The notes: a model not told the origin generated them from the sequence alone. A DNA stretch of 64,000 bases from Colias croceus (GCF_905220415.1 NC_059553.1:2380501-2444500), one strand, 5' to 3'. Positions 47,304 to 60,401 are shown, counted from the stretch's first letter. A program made the numbers and translations.

Positions 47304-47477
47304 AAAAAGTACATATAATTACTATTATAGATAATAATAAGCATACGTTTACAAATTTTTAAAAACTTTCATTACAATATTAATTTGATTGATATTGAAC
47401 TAGGTAAGTATTCTTCCAAAAGCTTAAACTTATGAATCGAGAAATTATAGTAAACTCAAAGCTCATACATTTATTTA

Positions 47478-47645
47478 TGCGTTCCGCCGCGGCTTCGCCC
47501 GTGGTACATTTTTACGTTTTCTCTCCATAAGAACCATCCTCGTACTTCAAGAATTTAATAAAAAAGGATTAACGAAATCGGTCCAGTTGTTCTCGAGTTA
47601 TGCGCTTACCAACACATTTTGCGATTCTTTTTTATATTATAGATA
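47478..47645 (+). mobile_element. RTE-like tail fragment
   Basis: GTTCCGCCGCGGCTTCGCCC, AATCGGTCCAGTTGTTCTCG and AGTTATGCGCTTACCAACAC are the typical order of a lepidopteran RTE-like tail, ending TTTTTATATTATAGATA. Confidence 0.6.
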
Positions 47646-48355
47646 TATATCATCATTTCAGCTAGATTTCATTTGAAGCGCCTTTGAATCGTGAAAATAC
47701 AGAAAAGTAATACATAATTTGCTATTAAATTTTACGCACTTAAACATAGTTACCATTTACCTAAAGAGATTTGTTGGCATCACAGACAACATAGAGGTAA
47801 AATAACGTCAGTATTATTGTCTATTCTTTATTAATAGTGTAAGGAGTATTATTATCTTCCAGCTGACCAAAATCAGTAAGTTGAGATATAAAAATAACCG
47901 GGTTATTGTGGGATTAACTTTTACGATGTTTACGTTTGCGGTAACTTGTCTATGGGCTCGTTATTCCATTCAAGTTTTATGAAAACGTTAAAAAATGAGG
48001 GTAAATTATTATAGGGAAATTGAAATTAAAAATGGGTTTTATAATACAAAGTAGTATCGAAAATAGTTACTTAGGTGCATAACGTATAAAATATTATTTC
48101 GAAAATATATTAAGTTGTGAATCGTATAAGAAATCGGAAGAAGAATCGAAGATGTAAAAAACTAACTGATCGTTTTGTTTTATCAAAATACGTCTGTGTT
48201 CAATATTGTAAGGAACCTCATAATTTATTATAGGTACTTACTTCTTCATCTTCAGTGGTCTTATTTATATTTACGCATTGAGTACGTCAATACGAGTTTT
48301 GTAAGAGGAAAATGTATGTCGTCAAAAGGGAGCTTCTCATGTAGAATTAGCTTAA

Positions 48356-48532
48356 GGGCCGATTTTTCAATCCTTGGTTAAAATTTATCCGTCCAATAAA
48401 GTACTTATTACACGAACATTTTAAAATGTCACCTGTAAACTGTCAAATACGTAATTACAATACATTTTTGAAATGGTAGTTTAATATGTTATTTGATGAA
48501 TAAGTTTTAACCAAGGATTAAAAAAACAGCCC
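48356..48532. mobile_element. Harbinger-like MITE with TAA target duplication
   Basis: Imperfect ~34-bp terminal inverted repeats (GGGCCGATTTTTCAATCCTT and the complement of GGGCTGTTTTTTTAATCCTT, both continuing GGTTAAAA) bound 177 bp. TAA stands directly on both sides (48353-48355 and 48533-48535). GGGC-type ends with a 3-bp TWA-type duplication fit the PIF/Harbinger superfamily. Confidence 0.65.
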
Positions 48533-48535
48533 TAA

Positions 48536-50702
48536 AGCAAGTACGTATAAATTAATAGTCCAGAAATAACCAGGGCTGGTTGTATAGCGGTCAATGGTCA
48601 TATTATGAATTTGCCAGTCAGTTCAATTCAATAAGATGTCCCAAGACCGTCCCATGTATGCCCATCGTCTAGCCATGTATTACCGTTACTATAATTTACA
48701 ATAGCTAGCCTAAATATAGGCCAGGTATGAACAACTGTCATGTGGCCGCTTTGCATGATTCTATTGACCGAAGCAATTATTTAATTAGTGTCACTTATGC
48801 TGGTCCAGATCTCGGGATTGGATCATATTTGTAAGGATAATGTTACATTGCTGCATTAATGAATCGTGATGTGACATCTTTGTGATATGCGTCGATGGAA
48901 TGACATCAAACAATTCAAACTGAGGGAACGTTCCAATTTTCTAGTTGGATTTGAATGTTCTGGTTGCATATAATTATTTGTTTAAAAATGTAGGTACTAT
49001 TTACTAATTTGTAACGTGTGGAAAATGGTTTCAGGATGAATTTTTGCTTTTAACGAATTAAGTAATATAAGAAAACACTCATGGAATACCGAAACATCGA
49101 TGCTTTTTTATCGATGTAATTTTCTTTATACACTTTCGCCCAGTTGTTTTAACAAAAATATGAACGTAAGAACTCAAATCTGTTTTTGCTCTTAAATAAA
49201 CCGTTCTATCTTAAAGTTAATAACCGTTCTATCTATAAGTAGGTACCTATATCAAATATAATCAACGTCTAATAACTAATGAGCTACTAGGAAATAGACC
49301 TGTTAATAACGAGATATAAATTGTAATATTAATAGTAAAGTAGGTAGTATATTTTCCACTAATTTCCCAGCAAACGGTACCCAGCTCTTAAATAACGTGT
49401 CGCGGACAGTAATGCTGACTTCCGCTGAATACTAATCAGCAATTACTGAGATGGATTAGTTATAGCCTTGTGCGGTCGCAAATTGAATTTCTACACTCGG
49501 TAACTGCGTAAATGTTATTAATTTATTGATACATTTTATTAGATTCTTGTTTGATTTTACAGGAATAAATTACGTTGCCTTGTGTTTGAATAATTGTGTT
49601 AAATAATTTAATGAATACATTAATCTTTGGGACGTGTGCACTCCTACAAGTTAATATGAATGCATTTCGCCAATAACATCCTAGTTTCCATGAAAAAACC
49701 TCGTTCCAGGATTTAAATAAAAATATGTACCTACTCGCTCATAGTCATATAGAATTTCTATATGAGCTATCTTTAAAAATAAAACAAAAATAGTAAGTAC
49801 TCGAAACTATTATCTAAATTGAACTAAATAATTGCACGAAAAATAATTATTCAAATTGTTGAAGTTATTTATTTATATTATACATACACGTGGTAATCCT
49901 GAGTTTATTGAAGTGCCTATATCCCATCAGTGGGAAGCTTAAAGACATTTCGAGACATCCTTAAAATATACCCATAAAACAAGAAAAACTTAATTTTCGT
50001 CTCCAACGGTATGTGCCAACCCTAACTAAACTAACGAGTTTATAAATCCGCGGACAAGGTGCATTTATTTTAATCTCACTCTATATTTACTGCGGAGTAC
50101 TTTTATGAGACGTTTTAGTGTCTGGGTGGCTCACACCCTTGCCGCGGTGGAAACATACAGCGTTAAGTTTGTACGGGAACGCTGCGATTTTTTTTTGCGT
50201 AAAAAATACAGGGGTTTAAAGATAAGTCTGTTGGAGCCTGTTAGGTTGTTTAATTAAGAATATTAAAAAAAAATGTATAAGATATATTTTCGTCGTCATC
50301 ACTAAAGCTTTACCTGTAATGATAAAGTGATAGTAATACACAAGTGAGTATGTGGGTATTACCTACTCACCTGATAAGCTATTAATAATCCAATTTTTGT
50401 CCAAACCCATTATCTATAGGTACCACAGACAAGATAATTTTATCTATACAACATGAAATTTCTTTGAATCGATTAATACTACTTATCACGTAAAATAAGA
50501 TATGTTAAAGATTTAATTGTTTGAAATTAGGTCATAAACCTGGCTTTCTTTAGATTTTATCTATTTTTTTGCGGCAATTTTATATTTTCATGAGTTTTAG
50601 CGTAGTTTTTAAACAATGAAACGAGATGATTTAACGATTTGCTTAATATTTAAAATTAAAATCAATTTCAAGAACGTCCCACCAATCACCACCAATAACT
50701 GT
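48536..50702. other. Gene-free AT-rich stretch
   Basis: No gene or bounded mobile element is recognised. Confidence 0.4.
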
Positions 50703-50710
50703 CATGTTAC

Positions 50711-50880
50711 CAAGAAGCTTATATCTAATACACTGTTGTTTTTTGTCCCTTTCACACCTAACTTGGCAAGTTGGTGTGAAAGGGATGAAGGAACAACCAG
50801 GCGTCATTCAAGGTCATACCTTCCCGTGACTTGTCAACGTTCATAGTGCAATCTCCAGTGTATTAGATATAAGCTTCTTG
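50711..50880. mobile_element. 170-bp MITE of the tandem P-like family
   Basis: It is flanked by the exact 8-bp repeat CATGTTAC (50703-50710 and 50881-50888). It has the same ends as the 15452-18467 element (CAAGAAGCTTATATCTAATA...), and the right ~60 bp are collinear with that element's right end (CGTCATTCAAGGT, GTGCAATCTCC). The left repeat diverges after 25 bp. The interior holds its own hairpin (CCCTTTCACACC / GGTGTGAAAGGG). It is an internally deleted, non-autonomous derivative that must have been mobilised by a source elsewhere. Confidence 0.8.
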
Positions 50881-50888
50881 CATGTTAC

Positions 50889-51868
50889 CAATGCGTTAAA
50901 AATAAAACCGTACAAAATTTCGATTCAAAATTTAAATTCTATCGCATGAGACACTTCATCTTATTATTCGATTTTGATGTTGACAGTCACATCTCAGTCC
51001 CGTATGTTAACAAATAACACATGTCACGTCAACCATGGTCCGCCGCGTAGTGCGGTTTGACGCGCTCGTGCAAATAAATTGCAACTACCGTCATTATTAA
51101 CGGTCTAAAATCAGCGCTCGGTTGATGAATGGTGATTATTATTACACCGTTGTTAATACGTTTTCTATTCATATGTGTTTTTTTAAATAGCTTTAATTGT
51201 ATAAAGTTACATTTATAGTGCAATGTAGTTGCATGGTTGCTTATTGTATTGCAGTTTTTACTTTATAGGCGATATAATCACAACACGAACGTTGGTATAA
51301 CATAAATTCTCATAGCATGTCTAATTTAACTCAAACATTTCTTCTCTCAAATCTCAATGCACTTTTAAACTATGCAAGAATTATAACAGTTCGTCAAATA
51401 TTTATCCCTATTGAAACTATTCTTCTTGTTAATAGCCATTGAAGCTACCTAACCAGGAATTCCTTGAGTATTTAATTACGTTATTCAGTAAAACTCACGT
51501 ACCGCGCGAGCGAAGCGAGAGACAAACAGCAACCGAGCATTATCCCATTGAAAGTTAGACAAACACGCGTGCGTAGGCGCCGGTGGGATGTCATCGACCT
51601 GGCCATTTATCTAATTGCTAGTGATCGATCATCTTAACGTTATCAGTATTGTGCATTAAGGTTATTAATGATATGCTTCATGGATAGAGATGTTTTGGTT
51701 GGTGGGTAGTTTGACCTGGCGTGATTAGTTTTGTATGCCCGATATGTAAGTTAGAAATATTATATATTGTGATTGTAATCTCAATATTTATAAACAAGAG
51801 GGCGAGTTCGAGTTTGATCGTAGTGCCACAGATTACTAAATAGTTACTACGAAGTGTCTCAAATCTAA
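50889..51868. other. Gene-free stretch
   Basis: No exon is recognised. The stretch around 51495-51600 is less AT-rich (AGCGAAGCGAGAGACAAACA) but shows no coding frame. Confidence 0.4.
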
Positions 51869-52040
51869 GGCCGCTTTTCCATCTGCAAGGAAACTTCCGC
51901 AAGAAATGTCCGACAGTCTGTCTGACAGCAGCTTGTAAGCCTACTTGCAGGTGGAAACCCGGCCTTAGACTTTCAAGTTGCCGTCAGACAGACTGTCGGG
52001 CATTTATTGCGGAAGTTTTCTTGAAGATGGAATCGCGGTC
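51869..52040. mobile_element. Double inverted-repeat element
   Basis: The outer arms (about 51869-51930 and 51980-52040) are imperfect inverted repeats: TTCCATCTGCAAGGAAACTT, TTCCGCAAGAAATG and GACAGTCTGTCTGAC against GTCAGACAGACTGTCGGGCA, TTGCGGAAGTTTTCTTGAAG and ATGGAATCGCGG. A second pairing joins the left end (CCGCTTTTCCATCTGCAAG) with the centre (CTTGCAGGTGGAAACCCGG). A nested fold-back element is the simplest view. No target duplication was seen. Confidence 0.6.
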
Positions 52041-52703
52041 TATCAATGAATATAACCGTACGTTTTGAAGCTGTATTCTGAAGTATTAAGTTTATTTAAA
52101 TGGAATATTAAACAGAATAAGATCTTGTTACATTTCTAGAACGAATATAATTCTCTTTGACATAATACGCGCCCAAGAAAATCATAAGTCAAAATAAAAC
52201 ATCAAACGGGAAGTCGTTGTTTTGTCGCAAAATCTTGAGGCGTCACAGTCGTCTGTTTAAAGGAAATTGCAATTCCCTTTTAGTATTAATATCCTGTTAT
52301 TGCTTGTAACATGTTGAGCTTTATTCTAATGATGTGATGTTTCGTCTCGTACAATCATTAATCTGTATAATGTTTTAAATGTGTAGTAGCTACTTCCTTC
52401 ACCATTGATTAATCTTTGTAACGTTCAAGAACAGAATACTAAATAGTTATTGTTAAGTGTTTTATGTAGATCGATGTTTCTGGAATGATTGTCAGTATTT
52501 TCAAAATTCTTTTTTCTTTAAACAAATGGAATGTTCATTATTTTGTTAGGCAAGGAAGCCATTGAATATGGTTTCAACTTTCGACGCGTAAAATATAGTA
52601 AAAACTTAAACTTACTGTATAAGGTACGTAAAATCATACTATTGTGACGCAAGCTGCATATGTCTATGAATTGAATTTGCTTTTGCCTGAATTTATGGAA
52701 GAC

Positions 52704-52922
52704 TAGATTTCCGCCCGCGGCTTCGCCCGCGTTTGCAAAGGAAAACCCGCATAGTTCCCGTTCCCGTGGGATTTCCGGGATAAAATCTATCCTATGTGTT
52801 AATCCAAGTTACCCTCTATATGTGTGCTAAATTATCATTGTAATCGGTTCAGTAGTTTTTACGTGAAAGAGTAACAAATATCCATACATCCATACAAACT
52901 TTCGCATTTATAATATTAGTAG
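52704..52922 (+). mobile_element. RTE-like tail
   Basis: ACTAGATTTCCGCCCGCGGC, GCATAGTTCCCGTTCCCGTG, GTAATCGGTTCAGTAGTTTT and TTCGCATTTATAATATTAGT place it in the same family as 38560-38803. Confidence 0.7.
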
Positions 52923-52925
52923 GAT

Positions 52926-54045
52926 TTACCTGCTATAAATGAGTTATTACTACATACGTCATGTAAATTACATATGGATAATAGGGATAGAAAAAAATGT
53001 ATTGATTCATTAGAACTACATATGAAAACATAATTAACATACTAACTAAATTTGATTAAGTACTTATTTGTAGAAATAAAAATATTTCACATGTTTGAGA
53101 TTCTAATGGTTGATCGATATAGTGATTGTTAGATCTTTTGATCCTTGATGCATTTACTGAGTGATTGAGTGATTGGCCAATTGGTTGATGGATTGATGGG
53201 CTTACAGACTAATCACTAAAGGTATTCGCGTTCTTGAAGCACTATAGTTTTGGTACAGCCATTGTAATTTGTAACCATCAACTCAGGAATATTATTTCCA
53301 CTATGATAAAAGAATGGCGCTATAGTCTGTCCACCGTAAGAATTGCTTTTTGACAGATCGACGGGTGATAGAAGTGATGTTCAAAAGATTATCGATTGTG
53401 AATTGTGATACCATTTCATTTATAAATTTAAAATATTATCATAAATCGAATCAGGTACGTAAATAATAATTACAACGTAAACGTACTAATAAGATATGAT
53501 AAGACCACATATGCATTTTATGTTAAAACTAAACTAAACTAATATTTTATTATTTATTGGTTTATCATACAATTTGGTTGTCTTTACGTTTAAATTATAT
53601 AACATAATAGAAGAGTTTTTCTGTATTGGATATATTTTACAGAGTATTTCTATCGATTTTTATAATCTATCGAACCATCATTGAATAATTCTGTATAGAC
53701 ATCACTAAGTGGGCGGGGCATGTCCATGAAGTACAATAATTATTTGTATGACATTTTAACATAGACAATACAATCCTTCATAGACGTGAAGCTGTCAAAA
53801 AGCAAATAATATAATGGACAGAGTATAGACGATCTATATAGCGCTGTCGTTTTCCACACTAGAAATAATACTGCTTTAAGACATCATAGTACCGAGGCAG
53901 AAGTATTGGTGCGATTGTAATAGTAGGGTGTAGGTGTAATACTCACATTTTGATTTTCACACGGGCTGGTTTGTTCAAAGCATAGCGATTCTCACGATAC
54001 GAAAGTTCAGACGGACGATAACGAACATCGAAATCTATACTATAG
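52926..54045. other. Gene-free AT-rich stretch
   Basis: Nothing recognisable beyond simple AT-rich sequence. Confidence 0.4.
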
Positions 54046-54228
54046 TATATTATAAAGCTGAAGAGTTTGTTTGTTTGTTTGTTTGAACGCGCTAATCTGC
54101 GGAACTACTGGTCCGATTTGAAAAATTATTTCGGTGTTAGATAGCTCATTTATCGATTAAGGCTATAGGCTATATATCATCACGTTAAGACCTAACAGGA
54201 GCGGGTGAAACCGCAGGGCACAGCATAT
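54046..54228 (+). mobile_element. GTTTGTTTG-family retroelement tail, copy 3
   Basis: It is collinear with 12009-12210 (AAGCTGAAGAGTTTGTTTG, CTACTGGTCCGATTTGAAAA, TATATATCATCACG, GGTGAAACCGCAGGGCACAG). Confidence 0.65.
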
Positions 54229-54639
54229 AAAATCAGTGTTGACAAAAATTTACAAAATTCAAACGACATGTGACGTAGATGCACTTTTACTATGCCAGTG
54301 ACGAACAAACACACATTGTACTTCAAAGCGATTGTCAAATAAAGAAAGAATTTATAGAGTCGAAAGATTCGTCGAATACAAACGTTGTAGGTATACAGAG
54401 ATGACAATGTAAATACAGCTACTGGGATGCTTGGTTTTGGGTCAGTGCATACACGCAGGTATTAGAGTAAACACAAATAAATAATTTTTAACGGATCTAA
54501 AACGCGATTCAGTTATTTTATTATACGTAGCCCGTCGTTTTGAATACCCACTTTACTAATAATAAAATCTTAAAAATTTTAAAAATAATAATCTAAATCT
54601 TATCTAATAAAGTATACACAAATATTTTATTCTCGGATT

Positions 54640-54790
54640 TTCAGAATGAAAACTATCATGTGATGTCCTTTCTCGGGTCTCAAGCTGTCTCTGTGCCAAA
54701 TTCCGTCCAAATCGGTTCGGTAGTTGTCACGTGAAGAAGAGACAGACAGGCAGTGACTTTCCAATTTAGGTATAATGTATTATGTAAGGA
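54640..54790 (+). mobile_element. Decayed RTE-like tail
   Basis: TGATGTCCTTTCTCGGGTCT, CAAATCGGTTCGGTAGTTGT and GAGACAGACAGGCAG keep the order of the family tail; it is diverged and lacks the GC-rich start. Confidence 0.5.
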
Positions 54791-55879
54791 TTATTTTCAC
54801 CCGGTGTTTGGAACATTTTATAGTTAGTTCATGGGATCTGATGAGATAGTAAAACTCAACTAGATTTTTTTAAAAGGACTTTTGGATCTTCCATACATAA
54901 TTTAATATTTACCGCTCCAAAAACTATAGTAATGTAATAATACACATAATATCCCTGTAATACGATTACTTCGCCATGGTCTCAATAAAAATATTAGGGT
55001 AAGTAATAAAAATGCCAAGCACGAGTCTGTAATACCGGATGCAATTAATAAGCATTGCTTCGACGAACTGCACTAACATATGACATGATACACTCTTTTG
55101 ATGCTGTGGGTTTGCTTGCGTTTTGCAAGGATTTGTAATGTGGTGATTAGCAGAAGAATTAATTTAAAAAATAGCAAATACCGTTGTGCGAATAGTTCTA
55201 TTAATATAAATTCTAAGATAATAAGATTTGAAGATATTATTATAAAAAAAATATTGTTCATTTGATAAGTAGGTTAATTCAAAGCTTTATTCGTAATTAC
55301 TCATAACCTAAACAAAAATTAAACACAAGATAATTACAAGAAAAATTAAACACAAGATAAACAAACAATTGCAATAGCTAATGTATTAAATATTTATATT
55401 AATGAGACCTCATTACGGTAATGATCAATCGGCTAAAAAGAGAACGTGTTTATGTAAAAGCGCATTATGAAATTCCAAGAGTTGCGTATAATATGTTTCA
55501 GGATCAGGACTAACGATGCATCCATGCGTCGATTGCTTTCAGCGGAATATTCTATGTCTTTTTTACATAGCTTTTGGTTTATATAGCTCAATTAGTTCAC
55601 AGAGGAATATAAAAGAAACAGTAAAGTTTATTAGAAATCTTTCGTACTTAGTGGTGATCTAATAGAAAAGTGAAACAATATAGTCGAAGTAGAAGAAGTA
55701 AAAAACAGACTACAATTCGGAATAGGTACTTTTTTGTACATACTATATTTATATTGTTAACAAAATGCTGCTTAACTATATAAACGAACAGTTGTTATGA
55801 TGTAAAGGCCTAAAAAATTGTTTCTTTAACTTCAATATAAACAGCCTCTAGTTTCAATGAACATTAAGTCAAGAGCATC

Positions 55880-56792
55880 CATGGGCGTAGCCACGGTGGG
55901 GCAGGGTGGGGCGCTTGCCCCACCCAGGCTTTGACCTGGAAGGTACCTAACCAAATCTAAAAATTGAATTATCCAGGTACTAACTACTAAGCTTAATATC
56001 CGTAAGAAAATTCACACTCGATTCTCGAAAGTCGACAGTCGACACAGAAAATGAGACCAAAACATTAGTATTATTTACCTCTACAATGACTGATTAACAA
56101 ATAATTGTCATACGCCCAGCGACCAAACGGCTGAAGATAGGGACACATTTTGATCTACTTCGTGATGTGGTAGGTGAACAATAAATAAGAATAATTCGAA
56201 TAACGAATTACACACGAAAAAAGAAAATAGCTGAGGCTTCTATGTTACATAAACTGTAAGAAAAATGAGTGTAGTACAGTTAGTTACAAAACTCAAAAAA
56301 ATATGGGCCTTAGAAAAAAAAACTTTCAGAAAATATTACACAGAATAAAGTGAGTGTTATAAAAAAGTTCAGGCGCGTTCGCAGGCGCGTTCGCAGGCGC
56401 GTTCGCAGGCGCGTTCGCAGGCGCGTTCGCAGGCGCGTTCGCAGGCGCGTTCGCAGGCGCGTTCGCAGGCGCGTTCGCAGGCGCGTTCGCAGGCGCGTTA
56501 GCAGGCGCGTTAGCAGGCGCGTTAGCAGGCGCGTTCGCAAGCGCGTTCGCAGGCGCGTTCGCAAGCGCGTACGCAGGCGCGTTCGCAGGCGCGTACGCAG
56601 GCGCGTTCGCAGGCGCGTTAGCAGGCGCGTTAGCAGGCGCGTTCGCAAGCGCGTTCGCAGGCGCGTTCGCAGGCGCGTTCGCAGGTTCGAAGACCTGGAT
56701 ATGACTTTGGGTACATACAGTTGCTACTTGCTAGTTACATATTATTTTTTTATTGTTGCCCCACCTTGAGCCCATGGCTAGCTACGCCCATG
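55880..56792. mobile_element. hAT-like element carrying a minisatellite
   Basis: The 8-bp repeat AGAGCATC flanks it exactly (55872-55879 and 56793-56800). The ends are a 12-bp perfect inverted repeat, CATGGGCGTAGC, followed by related GTGGGGCA segments on both sides. Size, 8-bp duplication and CA...TG ends fit a non-autonomous hAT element; a P-type element has the same duplication length. About a third of the interior is a 12-bp tandem repeat. No transposase is encoded. Confidence 0.75.
56371..56685. repeat. 12-bp GC-rich minisatellite
   Basis: About 26 copies of GCGTTCGCAGGC stand in tandem. Variants replace TTCGC by TTAGC (three in a row near 56497-56532, two near 56617-56640), TACGC or GCAAGC. 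A 12-bp period keeps all frames open on both strands, so the Arg-Val- and Arg-Leu-Arg-Thr-rich open frames here are artefacts of the repeat. Confidence 0.9.
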
Positions 56793-56800
56793 AGAGCATC

Positions 56801-57447
56801 AGAAAATCAATTTTACAGTTCTCTTATTTTAGCGACAAGTCGCCAATTGCAGTCTTGTTGTGTTGAACGAGCTATTTTTTACTTTTTATACATTTTGCTA
56901 TGACTTTGAATATTTGCTAAAAATGCTGTTATTGATCTAGTATATAATAATTGTTGTAATACAATTAATTCTTAATTGTGATAGGTTAATAGTTTAATAC
57001 TAAAGGTTTTAAATTTAAATGATATGTTGCAAAAAAGTCTGAGTGTTAAAGAACAGTGTTGTTTTATCACCATTTCTTATTGCATCATCTGGCCTACTTT
57101 ATCTTGTTAGTAAGCAAAACGATTCGATCTACGGAATAGGAACAAAACCAACTTAATAATTCCGAAAACAAGACGGGTCAATGCTTTGTTCAACGTTCGA
57201 TTAAAATTGTATTATAATAAACTTTTGTAGGTTATCATTTGCACTGTGGGAATCCGATAAGTATTATCTCAGAATATGTAGTACAAAATCAAAGTCACGT
57301 TTGCGTTTTGTATGTTTGTATAACTGTAAGTGAGATAGCGATCAAGCATTCGGGAGTGGTTCGCGAGAAATATTTGTACATTTATGTACGTCATGTACTA
57401 TAAAGTGTACAGTTTCGGTAAATGAAGTATACAGATAAATATATATT
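56801..57447. other. Gene-free AT-rich stretch
   Basis: No gene or element is recognised. Confidence 0.4.
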
Positions 57448-57569
57448 GAAGTGAAACTTCTTTGGGTGCGTTGAGAGTAAAATTTCAATCCGTCATGGCA
57501 ACACCATCATATCATGGAGTAAGGTGAAGATTTTGGTATCCTCAAATCTTGCCAAAGAAGTTTCACTTC
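57448..57569. mobile_element. GAAGTGAAACTTC inverted-repeat element, copy C
   Basis: Its ends GAAGTGAAACTTCTTTGG and complement match perfectly over 18 bp. Just to the right stands the second palindromic part, GTGTGCCCGGTACACAC, which the two other copies share in changed form. Confidence 0.65.
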
Positions 57570-60401
57570 TGACACGTGTGCCCGGTACACACGCTCTTTT
57601 TAATACTGTTGTTAAGTGAATTAGCAAAACCGAAAACTATGATTTACATTGTATTTTTTTCAGCAATATGCAATGAAAACTTAAGTAGCAATGCGAGATT
57701 CATGTCTCTATATCAGTACTTTACTAGAGATATAAATTATAAACCTAACTCAATGTTTTTGTATAGTATAGGATAGATTTTCTTTAGTACAATATGTCAG
57801 TACTTAATAGTTACTTTGGTTCTATAAACTTTATTTGTTTTACACAAAACTCCCAACCGAATGATCGTGGGTCGTTGATCTATAAATCGTCCTGAGCCCG
57901 CGCATTAGCGGCGCTCTTCAAACGACCAATTATCGCTATCTGTGCAGTGACGATTGAAACCCCATCGCGGCGCAAGACGTAAGCTGTTGAAATGTCTTGT
58001 GAAAGAAAATGTCCTAAAGTAGGTACATACGTACTAAAAATGAGACATAAGCAAACAAATAAAAGTACATATATGTACTAAGTTCCACTAACTGCTAGAC
58101 TCTTCTTAGGTATTCTTTTACTAATATTTAGTATAACCTCGTATAGGTACATAGTATGACATAACCTCCGGTTAAACTATTTTATACATGTAGCGAAGCG
58201 AATTTACCGAATTCTAAAATTTAACCTGGCTGGTATAGTAGTAATAAATTTTATAAAAGCTTTGTATTATAAATTTTTCGTATACCTATTATGCAACGAC
58301 GACTTGGTATCCCAAGTTAATGTAGTCATAAATTTATTACTTAGGTAGCGCGATAGTCATTTCAGTTTCAATCTGCTCGTTAACACTTGTCATAAGTTGT
58401 TTGAACGAAGGGTTATTTTATTAACCTTCATGCCTTTATGAAACAACAACAATATATATATGAAAGAAAGATACAAATATATAATCTAAGGAAAACTAAA
58501 AAAGCTTTGTTGATACTTAAGAACCACTTATTTTTAAGTCGGTTAAAAATAAGCTTCTATAATAAGCCATCTATAAAAAGCTTTACTTTAAGTTTAATTA
58601 AAATATGTAAAATATGCACTTAGTGTGACTTAATTATTCCACTAATGTATAAAATATCGCTTGAAACAGAGCTAGGCCTAATTCCTTGTCTTAATGCCCA
58701 TTTGCTTCGATAAATCGGCCATTTTGTAATCTCAATACTGTATTACGACTCTATATAAACTGCATTTAACTCGTTTATTCTAATTTAATCTAGAGACGAG
58801 AAATTGGAGATATTGGACATAATACTGTTATAAATTAGTTGTTGGAGGATAAGATTTTAACGTTAGGTACTTAATTTCTCGTTTATTTGCGATGTTTTAT
58901 GGTATTGTAATTGAATCGGACTCAAAATCTTACATTGGTATAAATTCTAATTTATCATTGTTGCTGAGTGCTAAGGGCATAACCCAAGATGGTAGTCATA
59001 AATAGACTGAAAAACTGTAATAGGTATCCCTATATATATCACTATATAGTAATATAGTGATGGGCATATATTTTACTTTCCACGCTTTAGTTTTATTTTT
59101 CATTCAAGACTGGCAAGAGAAATAAACTGTAAAAAAATTACCTGAATGTGTGTAAAGACTATGTTTATTTATAAATAATGTATCTGTAATTATGTAGTAA
59201 AAAACTCATAAACGAAACTGTTATTCTTACATACCTAACAAAATATTCATTAAATAACTCTGTGACAATAATTTGGCTTAATAAAAATAGCAATAAAAGT
59301 ATGTGTTAACTGGAGTTTTTTAAACTATAAATAACACGCGATAAAATTGAAAACAAACCTGTCTCGGAGATATACGGCTCTCTAAAACTTTACATGTATC
59401 TCAACTTTACGACTAAAAACTCGTAAATTGTCTACTTAATCCAATTTGACTTAATCTTCTGCTTTTATAAATATAATCCACTGCTAATGCATTATTTTCT
59501 TTTAATTGAGCCGTCTGAACAAATAAACAAAAAATAATATGATTTATGAATCCCACCGGAAAGATTAAACTACTAGCGCAGAATACTTAATATAACCTAA
59601 CGCTACTACATACTGTATACTGGTTCTTTATAATTATTATTTATTTGATGTTATTTATTATGTTAAGCTGCTTGTGGAATGATTAAAATATTAATAAATA
59701 AATATAAAGATATTACCTATCATAAATTACCTATCAGGCAGATTTTAGTCACTCTTATGAAGACATAATTGTGTGTCCTATATTGAGTACACAATATGAT
59801 GATGCGATTTGTAGCACTAGGTTACTGTTTTAATTTGTTTCTCGATATTTTTTTTTCATAAGTTAGTATTCCAGAATCACCGCGGCGCAAAAAATGGAAT
59901 ACATTATAATTATTACTCGTGTAATCTAGATTCTAGACATTATTTCACACATTCAAAACATGTAAGTATGTATTTTAGATGGTATTTATCTAAAAAGAAA
60001 TATTTGGCCACTTTCACAACAAAAAATTAACCTTAAAATAGTGTCGTTTCGCCAAAATAAGGGATCGGCAAACAGACAGCAATAAAAATTAACATAATTT
60101 GTCATCCGTCAGTTAATATGAGTCTGTCAACAGATTTAAGAACAATGACTTTTTATTGTTTGGCAGTCGTTTTTCTTTGTTCGCAAAATGCTTTGATGAT
60201 CATTTTTTGTCTGGCACCTTTGAAATTTGTAAATGAGATGCATTTAAAGTGGCACATCTGGTATTATATTGATTGTGTTTATTGCATTTATTTGGTAATT
60301 CCAAGATACAATTTAGTTTAATTGTAGCAAGGAGTTTTATTTTAGTTAATACTTATTGCATAGAATGTGTAAGAATTGTTTAAATTTAAATTCAATTCCT
60401 A
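57570..60401. other. Gene-free AT-rich stretch
   Basis: No exon, RNA gene or bounded element is recognised. Short open frames (for example at 60118-60321) lack motifs. Confidence 0.4.

Noticed and set aside
56310..56769. Overlapping arginine-rich open frames on both strands
   Set aside because: They arise only from the 12-bp minisatellite, whose period is a multiple of three and therefore has no stops.
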